From: Phycisphaeraceae bacterium D3-23
Lineage (GTDB): Bacteria; Planctomycetota; Phycisphaerae; Phycisphaerales; Phycisphaeraceae
Reading direction: 5' to 3'
Assembly: GCA_039555135.1 (NCBI GenBank)
Contig: CP114179.1
Location: forward strand, 1,860,001 to 1,924,000
Length of the DNA stretch: 64,000 bases
The notes beneath the pieces are model-generated. The model made no database searches, was not told the DNA's origin, and saw nothing but the letters and a program-made list of their open reading frames with translations. The number at the start of each line of letters is the position of its first letter. Within the stretch, counting starts at the first letter, position 1. The position numbers and the translations under genes were made by a program. Below are positions 16,835 to 26,352 of the stretch, piece after piece.

Positions 16835-19800
16835 CTACTCACCGGGGCCCCCATCGCCCTGCCCCGCCGACTCGCTCGTCGCCTTGGGCATCCACCCCAG
16901 CGAGGTCTCGATCCACGAGCCGCACGAACACCCGCCGCCGCCCTCGGGCGAGAGCACCATGCCCCCCGCCGGGATCGTGCTGATCCAGCAGTCGGGCCGG
17001 TGCCGGTTCCATCGGCTGATCTGCGAATCGTTGACGCTCCACATCATCGTGTCGCCCGCGCGGGCGAAGAGCGCGTTGGTCGTCAGCGTGTACGTCCCGC
17101 ACTGGTGCCCATCGGGGAAGTCGAGGTCGTGCTGGCTGCCGGTGTTGAGGTCCATGACCTTGGGCCGCATGAACACCAAGTCGCCAACGACCGCCGGCCT
17201 AGCGAGGTGCTTGCCGTGGTGGTTGGCCTGCCAGGCAAACTGCGAATCCCAGACGAGCGAGCCGTCCCCGGCCTCGATGCAGACCAGCGTAAACTGGTTG
17301 CCGGCCGAACTCGACAGCAGCAGTTTGCCCTGCGAATAGACGAGGTAAAACGCGGTCGTCCCCGCAACAGGCTCGATCGATTTATCCAAGACCTCGCGCC
17401 CCGTCATCGCATCGACGCCGACCAGGTGGAGCCCCTCCCACGCGGCGTCGGACTGCAGACGACGCGTGTCGCCGCCGATGACAGCGCGGTTGCGCGACTC
17501 GACGAAGTAGACGATGTCGCTGCCCTCGGAGTCCTGTCCCACGGTGATCGTCGTGTTGAGGACGAGGCCTTCGCTGCGGTTCCAGCGTTCCCGGCCGGTC
17601 GCGGGGTCGAGCGCGAAGAGCGCATCGGACGCGACCTTCGCGGCCATCTCCCCATCCTGCTGGTCGTACCAGTTCGCGCCGCCCCACCAGTCGGTGAAGA
17701 TCGCCCCCGGAAGGACGCTTGTGCCGAGCAGGACGCCGGGCGAGGCATCCGTCTGCGCGGCGCGCCCGACGTAGCCCCAGTCCCAGGTGCGCTCGGCGGT
17801 GCGGTTGCCCGCCGCGCGGAAGCGCTCGAGGATCACGCCAGTTCGGCCGTCGATCTTGAGCATCTCATCAAGCACCGCGACGTAGAGGTGCTCGCTGTCA
17901 GCGCACCAATTCGCGCTGTCACGCGGGACGTTCCACCGCATCATCTCGGGGACCTCGACCGACCAGAGGATCGTGCCGTTGTACTGGTCGCAGCAGATGA
18001 TGCGCTGGAGGCCTTGCATGTAGAGCCGGCCACCCGCGGCGAGGGGCGCGGGCTTGCGCGTCTGGCGGTCGGACTGGTAGCGCGGGCCGGGTCGGCCGAC
18101 CCACTGCACCTCGAGGTCGTCGGTGGACGCCGCCCCGGCGATCGCCTCGCCGCCGAAGGAGGAATTGTCGGCGCTGCCGTACATGTGGCCCCAGTCGCCT
18201 GCCCCTTCAATCGGCGGGGCGGTCCAGAGCAGATCGCCGCGATGAACCAGCACGCCGCCGGGCTGGATCAGTCGCCTGGCCTGGTCGGCAAATACATCTG
18301 CATCCACACCGGCGCGGGGATCAACCACAACTGCATTTGCGAACAAGCTGGGCAGCGCTAGCGCGCTCATATCCTCGACATGCATGAGCGTGATCCGCTG
18401 GCCATAGAGCCCCATCTCAACCAGCCGACGACGATGCTCGTCCACGACCGCACGGTCTTCGAGTAGACAGATGACGTTCAGGCCGCTGCCGCAGACCAGG
18501 TCGTAGGCGAAGTGCGCATCGGGTCCACCCGCAACAACTGCAAACCCCTGATTTGCCGGGATGTTCTCCAACACCCGCTGGGCCTCCGGCGCGAACTCTT
18601 CTTGTGAGAAGAACGGCGAGTGCTTCAGAGTTCTTGAGCCGCGATAGTTGAAGAACGTGTCGCACTCGAAGCTGCGCGTCGTGCGTTCGCTAGAGCCCGC
18701 CGACGCGGTGATCTGGTACTGATAGACCGCGTGAGCCTGCAGCCCCGTCACGGTGACTGCGTGGTCCACCCCACGCCTTGCGCTCTCGACCGTGATCGTC
18801 TCGTCGTCGCGCACAAACGTGATGCTCCCCGTCGTTGGCCGATCGGTCGACCACTGCACGACCGCCTCGCCCGGCGCGGTGAAGTGCAGGTACGGCCCGA
18901 ACGCCAGGAAGTTGCCCCCGACGTTCCCGCCCGTGTTCCCATTGTCGCCCTCGACCTGCACGGGCTCGGGGAAGTTCCCGGCCTTCGCGCGGAACAGTGC
19001 GGTGACATCCCGGTCGCGCAAGACGTTGGTGTAGACCCGCACCTCATGCAGCAGGCCTTTCATACGGAAGTCTTCGTTCTCGTCTTTGTACGCGCCGATG
19101 ACGTAGTGGATCGCGTCGGGGTAGACGATGTCGCCGCCCTGCGCGTCGGACGACACCTCGAATCGGCCGTTGATATAAAGCCGCATCGTGTCGCCGTCGT
19201 ATGTGCCCACGACGTGCGCCCAGCCGCCGGGGGTGAAGGCGTTGTTCGCGGTCATGTAGGTGAGCGCGCCGCCCTGTTCGGTGCTCAGCCCGAAACAGAA
19301 CTTATCATCGCGGAAGCCCAGCAGCCAGCCCTGCTCATCGTTGCCGTTGTCGCGGACGCAGCCGACGATCCCGCCCCAGGCCATCGCCTCATCAACGCGG
19401 ACCCAGGCCTCGACACTGAACTCTCGGCGCGGCAGATTCGCACTCCGTGGATCAGTCGCGAGTTCGACCAGCGTGTTGCCATCGAGCACCATCGCCTCGA
19501 TGTTGTTGATGCGCTGGGTGGATGCCTGGCCGACCAGTCGGCCGTGGAGGTCGCGGGCCTGGTCGCGGATCGCGACGTCACGGAAGGTCTCGCTGTCGAC
19601 GCTCGCGCCGTCGGCATCGCGCATCGCGCTGCGGTGGAAGACCCATCGGCCGACCAGCCCGCGCGCCCGGACGTTTTCAACCTCGGGCGACTCGACCACG
19701 CCGTCGCCCGCCGTCTCTCGCTCATCGTCACCCTCTTCGGCGACACGACTTCCGGGGGCGGCCTCGACGAAGCAGTGGATCGTGCCGGCGTCGGTGCTGA

Positions 19801-20992
19801 CAAGCAGCGCGCCGTTGGCGACCACGAGCCCGTGGGCCGTCCCGCTCACCTCGGCCGACCAGACGCGGGTGCCTTCGACGGCGTTGTAAGCCGAAACGCG
19901 GCCGTTGCTGCCGACGTACAGCGTGTCGCCGGCGAGCACGAGGTCGGCCGGGCCCTCAAGTTTGTGACGCCAGAGCTCTTTGCCCTCGGCCATGTCGAGC
20001 CCGATGACGTTTTCAAGGTCCAGTAGAAAACCGTATATGCCCGAGACAACGAGCGCGTGGCCCCGGCTGTACTGCGCTACCTGGTCGTTGCCGACGAGCC
20101 CGCCCGCGCGGGCCTGGCCCTGACGGAGGATGTGCTGGTCCGCGGTGATGACGACGAACACCCCGCCGCCGCCGCCAAGCGAGCCGTTGGCTTCGCCGGT
20201 CGCGCGGTCGAAGCGCATCGGCGCGACCCGGCCCTGGGGCAGGATCAATTCGCTGTCGGTCGCGAGCATCGCGCCCTCCATCGTCTGGCCCTCGACGCGC
20301 TGGCGGAACGTGCCCGCGCCGCCCACCTCGCCCGTCTGCGCATCGACCCCGACGAGGTACGACTCTTTCCACGGCAGCAGCGACGCGCCGAAGTACGCGA
20401 TCCCGTCGCGCACCACCACGCCCGTCCGCACCGGGTGGAATGCGATCGCCCGGCCGTTGTTGAGCACCATCCGCTCGCCCGGCGTGACGTCGAAGCGCCA
20501 GACTTCGTCGCCCGTTTCGGCGTCGACGCAGTACGCCGCGCCGTCGTCCGAGCCAAAGTAGACCTTGCCTTCATGCACCATCGGCGCGATCCGGATCGGC
20601 CCGCCGGTGGTGAAGGTCCAGACGACCTCGCCCGTCTCGGCGTCGAGCTTGGTGACCGAGTCGTTGGTCGACGACCCAAAGTACACCGCGCCGCCGACCG
20701 CGATCGTGTGGTAGCACGGGTCGTAGTTCCGCATCGACGGCAGGTCTTTGATCGCGGCGTAGGCGTCCCACCGCGCGGGGCCCGGCCACGCGGGCAGCGG
20801 CGGCTCGGCCGCTTCATGCACCCACGCCTCGCCCAGGCGCGTCGCGTCGAGCTGCTCGGCCGTCGTCCCCGTCCGCGACACGTCGTGCCTGAACGTGGGC
20901 CAGTCCTCGGCCTGTACGCCCAACGCCAGCAGCACCGCACACAGCGCGCTCAGGGAAACGGTCCAAAAGCGTCCGGGCAGGGGCAACACCAT
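16835..20992 (-). CDS. Giant exported PQQ-like propeller protein with LamG, Fn3 and Rossmann domains
   Basis: The 1385-residue protein has a signal peptide (about 1-28), then DWPTFRHD at 30, the usual opening of planctomycete PQQ-like propellers. Domains in order: propeller blades (31-410, repeats such as VYFGSSTNDSVTKLDAETGEVVW); LamG/concanavalin-like (446-670, WAHVVGTYDGDTMRLYINGR); a fibronectin-III or phosphatase-N-like beta domain (695-780); a Rossmann-like domain resembling SAM methyltransferases (805-925) but without a clear GxGxG; then more propeller blades (930-1385) starting at WGHMY. The Rossmann unit splits the propeller. Enzyme activity is not assured. It is the last gene of module 1 and has a shuffled paralogue at 44850-48683. 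Probable role: an exported, perhaps surface-bound, carbohydrate- or matrix-interacting protein. Confidence 0.8.
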   Translation of the reverse strand: MVLPLPGRFWTVSLSALCAVLLALGVQAEDWPTFRHDVSRTGTTAEQLDATRLGEAWVHEAAEPPLPAWPGPARWDAYAAIKDLPSMRNYDPCYHTIAVGGAVYFGSSTNDSVTKLDAETGEVVWTFTTGGPIRIAPMVHEGKVYFGSDDGAAYCVDAETGDEVWRFDVTPGERMVLNNGRAIAFHPVRTGVVVRDGIAYFGASLLPWKESYLVGVDAQTGEVGGAGTFRQRVEGQTMEGAMLATDSELILPQGRVAPMRFDRATGEANGSLGGGGGVFVVITADQHILRQGQARAGGLVGNDQVAQYSRGHALVVSGIYGFLLDLENVIGLDMAEGKELWRHKLEGPADLVLAGDTLYVGSNGRVSAYNAVEGTRVWSAEVSGTAHGLVVANGALLVSTDAGTIHCFVEAAPGSRVAEEGDDERETAGDGVVESPEVENVRARGLVGRWVFHRSAMRDADGASVDSETFRDVAIRDQARDLHGRLVGQASTQRINNIEAMVLDGNTLVELATDPRSANLPRREFSVEAWVRVDEAMAWGGIVGCVRDNGNDEQGWLLGFRDDKFCFGLSTEQGGALTYMTANNAFTPGGWAHVVGTYDGDTMRLYINGRFEVSSDAQGGDIVYPDAIHYVIGAYKDENEDFRMKGLLHEVRVYTNVLRDRDVTALFRAKAGNFPEPVQVEGDNGNTGGNVGGNFLAFGPYLHFTAPGEAVVQWSTDRPTTGSITFVRDDETITVESARRGVDHAVTVTGLQAHAVYQYQITASAGSSERTTRSFECDTFFNYRGSRTLKHSPFFSQEEFAPEAQRVLENIPANQGFAVVAGGPDAHFAYDLVCGSGLNVICLLEDRAVVDEHRRRLVEMGLYGQRITLMHVEDMSALALPSLFANAVVVDPRAGVDADVFADQARRLIQPGGVLVHRGDLLWTAPPIEGAGDWGHMYGSADNSSFGGEAIAGAASTDDLEVQWVGRPGPRYQSDRQTRKPAPLAAGGRLYMQGLQRIICCDQYNGTILWSVEVPEMMRWNVPRDSANWCADSEHLYVAVLDEMLKIDGRTGVILERFRAAGNRTAERTWDWGYVGRAAQTDASPGVLLGTSVLPGAIFTDWWGGANWYDQQDGEMAAKVASDALFALDPATGRERWNRSEGLVLNTTITVGQDSEGSDIVYFVESRNRAVIGGDTRRLQSDAAWEGLHLVGVDAMTGREVLDKSIEPVAGTTAFYLVYSQGKLLLSSSAGNQFTLVCIEAGDGSLVWDSQFAWQANHHGKHLARPAVVGDLVFMRPKVMDLNTGSQHDLDFPDGHQCGTYTLTTNALFARAGDTMMWSVNDSQISRWNRHRPDCWISTIPAGGMVLSPEGGGGCSCGSWIETSLGWMPKATSESAGQGDGGPGE

Positions 20993-21148
20993 GGGCTGGC
21001 CTCGGGCAAGAGTGATAGAACCACCGCGCGGCCGACAAACATCGATCGGCCCGGGCTCACATTATCTTACCCATTCGTGTGCAGATTCTTACGGTCTTGC
21101 ACAGATTGCGCAAAACCTCGCCGGCCCTGCGCGTTCCCCGTCGATCGA

Positions 21149-21931
21149 CTAGGGCGACACATTGACGCTTTCGATCGGGTCCCACTGGGTGTGCCAGCTC
21201 AGCGACCAGAGGTTGTTCAGCCGGACGTGGCCCGCAGAGCCGTCGGCCATGACGACGTTGACGCCGAAGTTGTGCCGGTCGATCGATAGCCGGGCCATGT
21301 GGCTGGCGACGACGTTGGCGATATCGCTGTAGGGGTCGGACGTGCTGGTCGGGGGCACATCGGTAACGAGCGGGACCGCCGCGGCCCAGGCGCTGTCAAA
21401 GAACACGGGGTTTTCCGAAAGACTCGCGCGAGAGTCGTCGATCCCCTTGAAGTAGAAGCTCTGGGTCCAGCCACCGCGTTCCAGGCCGGCGTCCCATTGG
21501 CTGAGCTTGTCGATGTCGTACCACCAGTCGCTCATGCCGTAGCTGCCCCAGTGATAATCCGTGCCGTCGTTGATCCACGAGCCCGGGCTGTACTGCCCGG
21601 TCCACGCTGTTGTCGCCGACCCCCAGCCGTTGGCCCCTTCCAACGACGCCTCGGGGCAAACGCGGGCGAGGTCGCTGTCGCCGGTGTACTCCTCCATGTG
21701 CGCGAACCAGAACGTATCGATCTGATGGACGCGGGGCCAGGTCTTGCCCTTGTGCTCGCTGGTCCAGTTGTTGAACGCGATCCCGAGCTGGTGCGTGTTG
21801 CTCAGGCACTGGGCCTGGCGCGCCCCTTTACGCGCCGAGCCCAGCGCGGGCAAAAGGATCGCGATGAGTAGCGCAATGATGGAGATGACGACGAGCAGTT
21901 CGATCAGGGTAAAGGCGTGGGTGCGACGCAT
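21149..21931 (-). CDS. Type II/IV prepilin-like protein with H-X9-DG motif
   Basis: This 260-residue protein begins with a short basic leader and [20 protein letters not shown], the class III signal processed by prepilin peptidase before Phe, with Glu five residues after the cut. The C-terminal part carries H-X9-DG (His in DRHNF, then MADG), typical of the planctomycete prepilin-like families. About 280 members per genome is not unusual in this phylum, so the exact role is unknown: pseudopilin, adhesive pilin or matrix fibre. The paralogue just upstream (21991-22809) shares the same design. Both lie between PEP-CTERM genes and the PQQ gene in module 1. Confidence 0.85.
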   Translation of the reverse strand: MRRTHAFTLIELLVVISIIALLIAILLPALGSARKGARQAQCLSNTHQLGIAFNNWTSEHKGKTWPRVHQIDTFWFAHMEEYTGDSDLARVCPEASLEGANGWGSATTAWTGQYSPGSWINDGTDYHWGSYGMSDWWYDIDKLSQWDAGLERGGWTQSFYFKGIDDSRASLSENPVFFDSAWAAAVPLVTDVPPTSTSDPYSDIANVVASHMARLSIDRHNFGVNVVMADGSAGHVRLNNLWSLSWHTQWDPIESVNVSP

Positions 21932-21990
21932 GGCCAGACTCCGAGGTAAGAGGGGAAAGCGGAGGCGTGAGTCGTGAACTCATGATTGCG

Positions 21991-22809
21991 CTAGGGGTTG
22001 ATCGAGATGCTGTCGTCCTTGATGAAGGTGGCGTGCCACTTCATGTCCCAGAGATCGCCGAGGTGGGCGGACTCGCCGTGGCCGTCGAGGAAGACAAGTT
22101 GTGTATTGCCCTGGTGGCGGTCGACGGTGTGCCGGCCGATCTCGCCCGGCGCGAGGCCGAAGACGAGGAACGGGTCGGGGTTGACGTAGTTGCCGCTGGG
22201 GGTGTTGGTGTGGTGCGGGAGCGAGTCGATCCAGAACCCGTCGCCCATGATGGGGACCTCGGTCGGCGCGATGCGTGCGTCGTCCATGCCGTTGATGAAT
22301 GAGTTCGCGCCGTTCCCGCCACCGATGTAGCCGTCGGCAGCGCCGATGATCGAGCCCGGGGAGCCGACGCCGGACTTGCGTACCTCGAAGAGCCAGCCGT
22401 TGAAGGTGTAGCCCGACTTGAAGCGCTGGTTGTTGACATCGCTGATCGCCTGGGATTCCCAGTAGAGCTCCGCCTCGCCGTAGTAGTTGGCGCCGAAGAA
22501 CGGCGTGTCCGACCGGGCCTTGGTCTTGGGGCAGAGGTTGGCCGACTGCCCGGAGGTGTCGGTCATGTATTCCTCCATCACCGCGATCCAGCTCCCGCCG
22601 CCGACGCTGCCGTACGGCAGTTCGTGGCCGTTGTCGATGGTGTAGGTCGTCTTGGCCCGCCCCCACTGCTGAAGATTCGAGAGGCACTGCGAAGACCGCC
22701 CCGCCTCACGCGCCGCGCCCAGCGCGGGCAGGAGGATGGCGATCAGCAGCGCGATGATGGAGATCACGACGAGCAGTTCGATCAGGGTAAAAGCAGAGCG
22801 GATACGCAT
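21991..22809 (-). CDS. Type II/IV prepilin-like protein with H-X9-DG motif (paralogue)
   Basis: This 272-residue protein has the leader [20 protein letters not shown], a long hydrophobic helix to about residue 28, then a variable exported domain rich in aromatic residues, Gly and Asn. The H-X9-DG motif is present (His in DRHQG, then FLDG), followed by a short C-terminal region ending in Pro. It resembles the next gene downstream in both ends but not in the middle, as expected for a duplicated pilin whose exposed part has diverged. It follows the PEP-CTERM pair on the same strand with about 160 bases between. Confidence 0.85.
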   Translation of the reverse strand: MRIRSAFTLIELLVVISIIALLIAILLPALGAAREAGRSSQCLSNLQQWGRAKTTYTIDNGHELPYGSVGGGSWIAVMEEYMTDTSGQSANLCPKTKARSDTPFFGANYYGEAELYWESQAISDVNNQRFKSGYTFNGWLFEVRKSGVGSPGSIIGAADGYIGGGNGANSFINGMDDARIAPTEVPIMGDGFWIDSLPHHTNTPSGNYVNPDPFLVFGLAPGEIGRHTVDRHQGNTQLVFLDGHGESAHLGDLWDMKWHATFIKDDSISINP

Positions 22810-22965
22810 TGGGATTCCTTCAGCGAAACAGACAAACGAGACATCGGCCTACAAACACCGTCGGCCGGGGAATCAGCCGCCCGCTACGTTGGTGCGGACG
22901 ACCGTGGGTGGAAACCCCGGGCCCGTTTTTTAGATGGGCCCAGAGCGAAGGAGGATGCGTGAGAC

Positions 22966-23634
22966 TTAGCGACGCCGACGCAGGAGTGCGAGGCCGCCGA
23001 GGCCCAGCAGTGCGAGCGAGCCGGGCTCGGGGACGACGGTGTCGTTGAACGCGGCTTCCGAGAAGCCCACGCGGTCGCCGCCTGCGGGGCCGGCACCGGA
23101 GCCGTCGCCCGGTGCGATGAAGCCGTTGTCGGTCACGGTCACGGTGGCGAACGCGGCGCTAAACGTCCCGCCCAGGTCGAGCAGCTGGCCGGCGGAGCCG
23201 TTGATATCGACATTGAGGACGATGCCCGCGGCAACGTCGCTGCCGCCGGCGGTCGTGCCCAGGTCGATGGAGAACTGGGTGGCCGAGTTGGTGTGGCCCG
23301 TGCCCGCGAGTTGGGCTTCATAGCTGTAGAGCCCGGCCAGGAAGCTGGAGACCGAGACCGAGCCGCCGAAGTCGTAGGACAGGACGACGGGGTCGGCCGC
23401 GACGATGTAGTCCGACGGGAAGCCGCCAGGCGCTTCGGTGATGTAGCTGCCGCCGACGCCGTCGCCGACCAGCCCGTCCTGCAACGCCGCGATGCCTGCG
23501 CCACCGGCCGCTTGGCCGCTATTGGTCTGGGCCAGGTTACCGACATCGGTGATCGTCGCGGTCACCTGGGCCCCCTGGGCCCCGACCGCCAGGGTGCCGG
23601 CCGCGAGGCCGGCGAGAAGAATGCGCGTCTGCAT
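22966..23634 (-). CDS. PEP-CTERM sorting-tail protein
   Basis: The 222-residue protein has a signal peptide (MQTRILLAGLAAGTLAVGAQG) and a C-terminal PEP-CTERM tail: VPEPGSLALLGLGGLALL followed by RRRR. This tail is recognised by exosortase, which cuts and transfers the protein to the envelope or exopolysaccharide. The middle is a Gly/Ser/Asp-rich beta region I cannot assign, with a large unpaired surface and no Cys. A GGAGG lies seven to eight bases before the ATG. Its signal peptide is nearly identical to that of the next PEP-CTERM gene upstream, so the two are duplicates that diverged in the middle. No exosortase gene is in the window. Confidence 0.88.
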   Translation of the reverse strand: MQTRILLAGLAAGTLAVGAQGAQVTATITDVGNLAQTNSGQAAGGAGIAALQDGLVGDGVGGSYITEAPGGFPSDYIVAADPVVLSYDFGGSVSVSSFLAGLYSYEAQLAGTGHTNSATQFSIDLGTTAGGSDVAAGIVLNVDINGSAGQLLDLGGTFSAAFATVTVTDNGFIAPGDGSGAGPAGGDRVGFSEAAFNDTVVPEPGSLALLGLGGLALLRRRR

Positions 23635-23701
23635 GATTGAATCCTCCGTTTAGAAGTGGGTAGACGCTATGCCCGGCGGAACACCCGCCGAGTCAACGCC
23701 C

Positions 23702-23723
23702 CGGCCCCGCGGTGGCGGGGCCG
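23702..23723 (-). terminator. Hairpin after the PEP-CTERM gene at 23743
   Basis: Nine-base stem CGGCCCCGC / GCGGGGCCG with the loop GGTG, 20 bases beyond the stop of the upstream PEP-CTERM gene on the minus strand. No T-run follows on that strand, so it may attenuate rather than fully end transcription, or protect the 3' end of the message. Confidence 0.55.
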
Positions 23724-23742
23724 TGACGAAAGGATGTGAGAC

Positions 23743-24468
23743 TTACGCGCGTCGACGCCGCAGGAGCGCCAGGCCGCCGAGGCCCAGCAGCGCCAGCGAG
23801 CCGGGCTCGGGGACAACTTCGGTCGCGAAGCGGACTTCGCCGATCCCGACGCGGTCGCCGCCGCCGCCCACGCCTTCACCGGCGGGGTCGCCGAAGTGGT
23901 TGTCAGTGAAGGTGAGCTGGACGTACCGGCCCGAGCCGCCGCCCAGGCCGAAGGCCTGCGCCGAGTTGGTCCCGCCCAGCGCGAGTACCGACTCGAGTGT
24001 GATCGTCTGGCTTGGCCCGGCGAAGCTGCCGGTGCCCTGGGCGTCGGTGTTGACGCGGACATCGATGGTGTAGGCATGGTTGCCGATATCGGTGCCGGTC
24101 CCGCCGTTGTTCTGGTATTGCCAGAGCAGGATCGAGCCGACGGTCGTGTCGCCGCCGCCGGTCAGGTCGTAGACGAGGGCTGGCGCGGCAGAGGTCGCGA
24201 AGTAGTCGGGCGCCGCGGCGTTGGTGACCCACGACTGGTTGTACGCACCGCTGAAGTCGTGTGTCGCCGTGAGCGCCGAGGCCAGCGAATCGCCACCGTT
24301 GACCGCGGTGTTCATCCCGTTGTTGTTGACGGTCTCCGTCGGGCTGGCGGGGCCAAACGTGTCCGGGCTAGAGGCCCCCGCAACGTAGGTCGGCGCGATC
24401 ACAGCCGCCGAGGCCGACGCCGCCAGGGTGCCGGCCGCGAGGCCCGCCAAAAGGGTACGAGTCTGCAT
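23743..24468 (-). CDS. PEP-CTERM sorting-tail protein with discoidin-like middle
   Basis: This 241-residue protein starts with MQTRTLLAGLAAGTLAASAS, almost the same signal peptide as the next gene, and ends with VPEPGSLALLGLGGLALL and RRRRA, a PEP-CTERM tail. The middle is a beta-sandwich candidate: regions such as ALVYDLTGGGDTTVGSIL and RYVQLTFTDNHFG resemble F5/8-type (discoidin) carbohydrate-binding domains, though this is a weak call. The gene has a GGAGGA site before the ATG. It is the first PEP-CTERM gene after the FecR anti-sigma gene, and so a likely target of that sigma factor. Confidence 0.85.
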   Translation of the reverse strand: MQTRTLLAGLAAGTLAASASAAVIAPTYVAGASSPDTFGPASPTETVNNNGMNTAVNGGDSLASALTATHDFSGAYNQSWVTNAAAPDYFATSAAPALVYDLTGGGDTTVGSILLWQYQNNGGTGTDIGNHAYTIDVRVNTDAQGTGSFAGPSQTITLESVLALGGTNSAQAFGLGGGSGRYVQLTFTDNHFGDPAGEGVGGGGDRVGIGEVRFATEVVPEPGSLALLGLGGLALLRRRRA

Positions 24469-24579
24469 TACAAATCCTCCAAAAAGGAAGGTCTACTTTT
24501 CCCCCCACGGAACGTCCGTGTTGGGTTGCCGGCGAAACACATCACTCCGCGTGGCCGGCGCACGCGGGAGCAAACAACG

Positions 24580-26352
24580 CTACGGCCGATCGCTCGGACG
24601 CAGGTCAATGCGGGGCTGGCACAGCAGCACCCAGTCAAAAAACGTGCCGTTCAGGCCATCCGTCACCACGACCGTGAGGTAGTCATCCCCGTTTTTCAAC
24701 GGGATTTCGATATCGAGCATCCCGTCCGCCGTAGAGACATCAGACCGGCGGTAGGCAAGCTCACCATCGACGAAGACCCAGACATCGACCGAGGCGTGGA
24801 GGTCCCGGTTGGGGTCGTTGGGTTCGCGACGCGTCGCCTCGCGGTTCGAGAGTCCGGTACGGAATCGCGTCGTCGCCAGCCCGGGGTGGCGGCGGCGTAT
24901 CTCGGCCAGGTCGAAACACAAACCCGCGTTCGCGTGCATCCGCACCAGCCCCCGGCTAGGCGCGGCGAAGTTCACACCGCCGATGACCGTATCCAGCTCG
25001 GGCTGCTCGCCGGGCACCGGCACAAAACCGCCCGCCCAGGTCAGTCCGAACGCGACGCTCTGCGACACGGTGAAACCCTCGAAGACATGCCCCGCCGGGT
25101 CGATCTGGTTCGACAGTCCGCCACCGGCCGGGATGAACGTCCCCGCCACAAGCGGGCAATGCGACACTTCATGGAAACGGCGGTCGCCGGGACGCGTCCA
25201 GTCCGCCCCCAGCGGCGTATCCGTCAAACGCCCGGTCAGCGGGTCGATCCCCGCGTTGCGTCGGCCGGTCGTGCCGTCGCCCCCCGCCACGGCATCGACC
25301 AGGTCAATCACCTGCACATAGTCCATACTGAATCGGTCGCCGCCCGCCTGGATCGGGTCAACCCGCGCCCCAACGCGGTCCATCCGCACCGCTTCATCAC
25401 GGCCGACTTCCACAAAATCGCCAAGGATGCCACCTGCCGAACGCGGCGCGACACGGATCACTCCACGCATCACCTCGGCCTCGGTCGTCTTGTGGTCCAG
25501 CACATCCACACCGAAGGCCGTGCCCTGATCGACGATATCCCCGGCCGGGGTCTGGACCCGGAACCCGGCCGCCCGCTCGGGCACATCCGCGACCAATCGG
25601 CCGCGCGACAGCGTGATCGCGCCGACACCTTCAAGCGTAAAGTCCGCCGGAGCGACGACCTTGACCCGCGTCCCATCCGCCAGCCTCATCCGCACCGACC
25701 CCTCGGTCAGGCGGTAACGCCCGGCCGAAAGCTCACCGCCACGTGGAGCGTCGCCAGTGTCCCACTGCGGCTGAAAATCATCGAGCACACTGGCAAAAAT
25801 CTCACGCTCCTGTCCGGGCTGTTCGAGCGACCCCGGCCGCGTCGAAGTCTGCGGCAGACCAGGCCAGACAAACACCGCCACCAACGCAACCGCCGCGGCC
25901 AAGCTGGCAAGCGCCGCCCAGATACGGAACGTCCCGGCATGCGAGGTCGACAACGCCCCGTCCGCCCGTCGGCCACGGTCCTCCGCGCGGCGGCGAGCCC
26001 AGCGCTCTCGCTTCACACGCTCGGTGATATCCACCAACTCGATCTCGCCCGCCCCCGCCTCCATCGCCGCGAGCTGCGCCAGCACCGCGTCTGAATCATC
26101 GCCGGCCGACACCGCCTCCAGCCCGTCCTCGGGCTCGACACGGATCAGCTCGACCCGATCCGCGTGCGACATCTCGTCTGCCAGCATTTGGTCGAGCTGC
26201 GACAGCGCCGCGAGCCGGTCAACCAACCCGGGCTGCGCGCGAAGCAGATCACAAAGTGTGTCGTAATCCGCATCGGTGATCGAGCCATCGAGGTAGGCGG
26301 CGATCAGCAGGTCGCTATCGTGTTCAGGATTCGAGGCGTGTTCGTGGCTCAC
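24580..26352 (-). CDS. FecR-type anti-sigma factor with NPCBM-like ectodomain
   Basis: The 590-residue protein has an N-terminal cytoplasmic region (1-142), one membrane helix (143-162), a FecR-like domain (about 205-300) and a C-terminal region (about 420-585) resembling the NPCBM domain attached to glycoside hydrolase 98, with the late pattern DVWVFVDGELAYRRSDV and FFDWVLL. FecR proteins hold their sigma factor until an outside signal is received; an NPCBM-like end suggests that the signal is a carbohydrate. The gene starts with GTG and overlaps the upstream sigma stop by four bases, so the pair is translationally coupled. It would control the sigma factor encoded at 26349-26888. Confidence 0.82.
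   Translation of the reverse strand: MSHEHASNPEHDSDLLIAAYLDGSITDADYDTLCDLLRAQPGLVDRLAALSQLDQMLADEMSHADRVELIRVEPEDGLEAVSAGDDSDAVLAQLAAMEAGAGEIELVDITERVKRERWARRRAEDRGRRADGALSTSHAGTFRIWAALASLAAAVALVAVFVWPGLPQTSTRPGSLEQPGQEREIFASVLDDFQPQWDTGDAPRGGELSAGRYRLTEGSVRMRLADGTRVKVVAPADFTLEGVGAITLSRGRLVADVPERAAGFRVQTPAGDIVDQGTAFGVDVLDHKTTEAEVMRGVIRVAPRSAGGILGDFVEVGRDEAVRMDRVGARVDPIQAGGDRFSMDYVQVIDLVDAVAGGDGTTGRRNAGIDPLTGRLTDTPLGADWTRPGDRRFHEVSHCPLVAGTFIPAGGGLSNQIDPAGHVFEGFTVSQSVAFGLTWAGGFVPVPGEQPELDTVIGGVNFAAPSRGLVRMHANAGLCFDLAEIRRRHPGLATTRFRTGLSNREATRREPNDPNRDLHASVDVWVFVDGELAYRRSDVSTADGMLDIEIPLKNGDDYLTVVVTDGLNGTFFDWVLLCQPRIDLRPSDRP

Noticed and set aside
16706-20026. Long plus-strand frames opposite the giant PQQ gene
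   Set aside because: They lie inside a clearly coding gene on the minus strand and carry no family signal.
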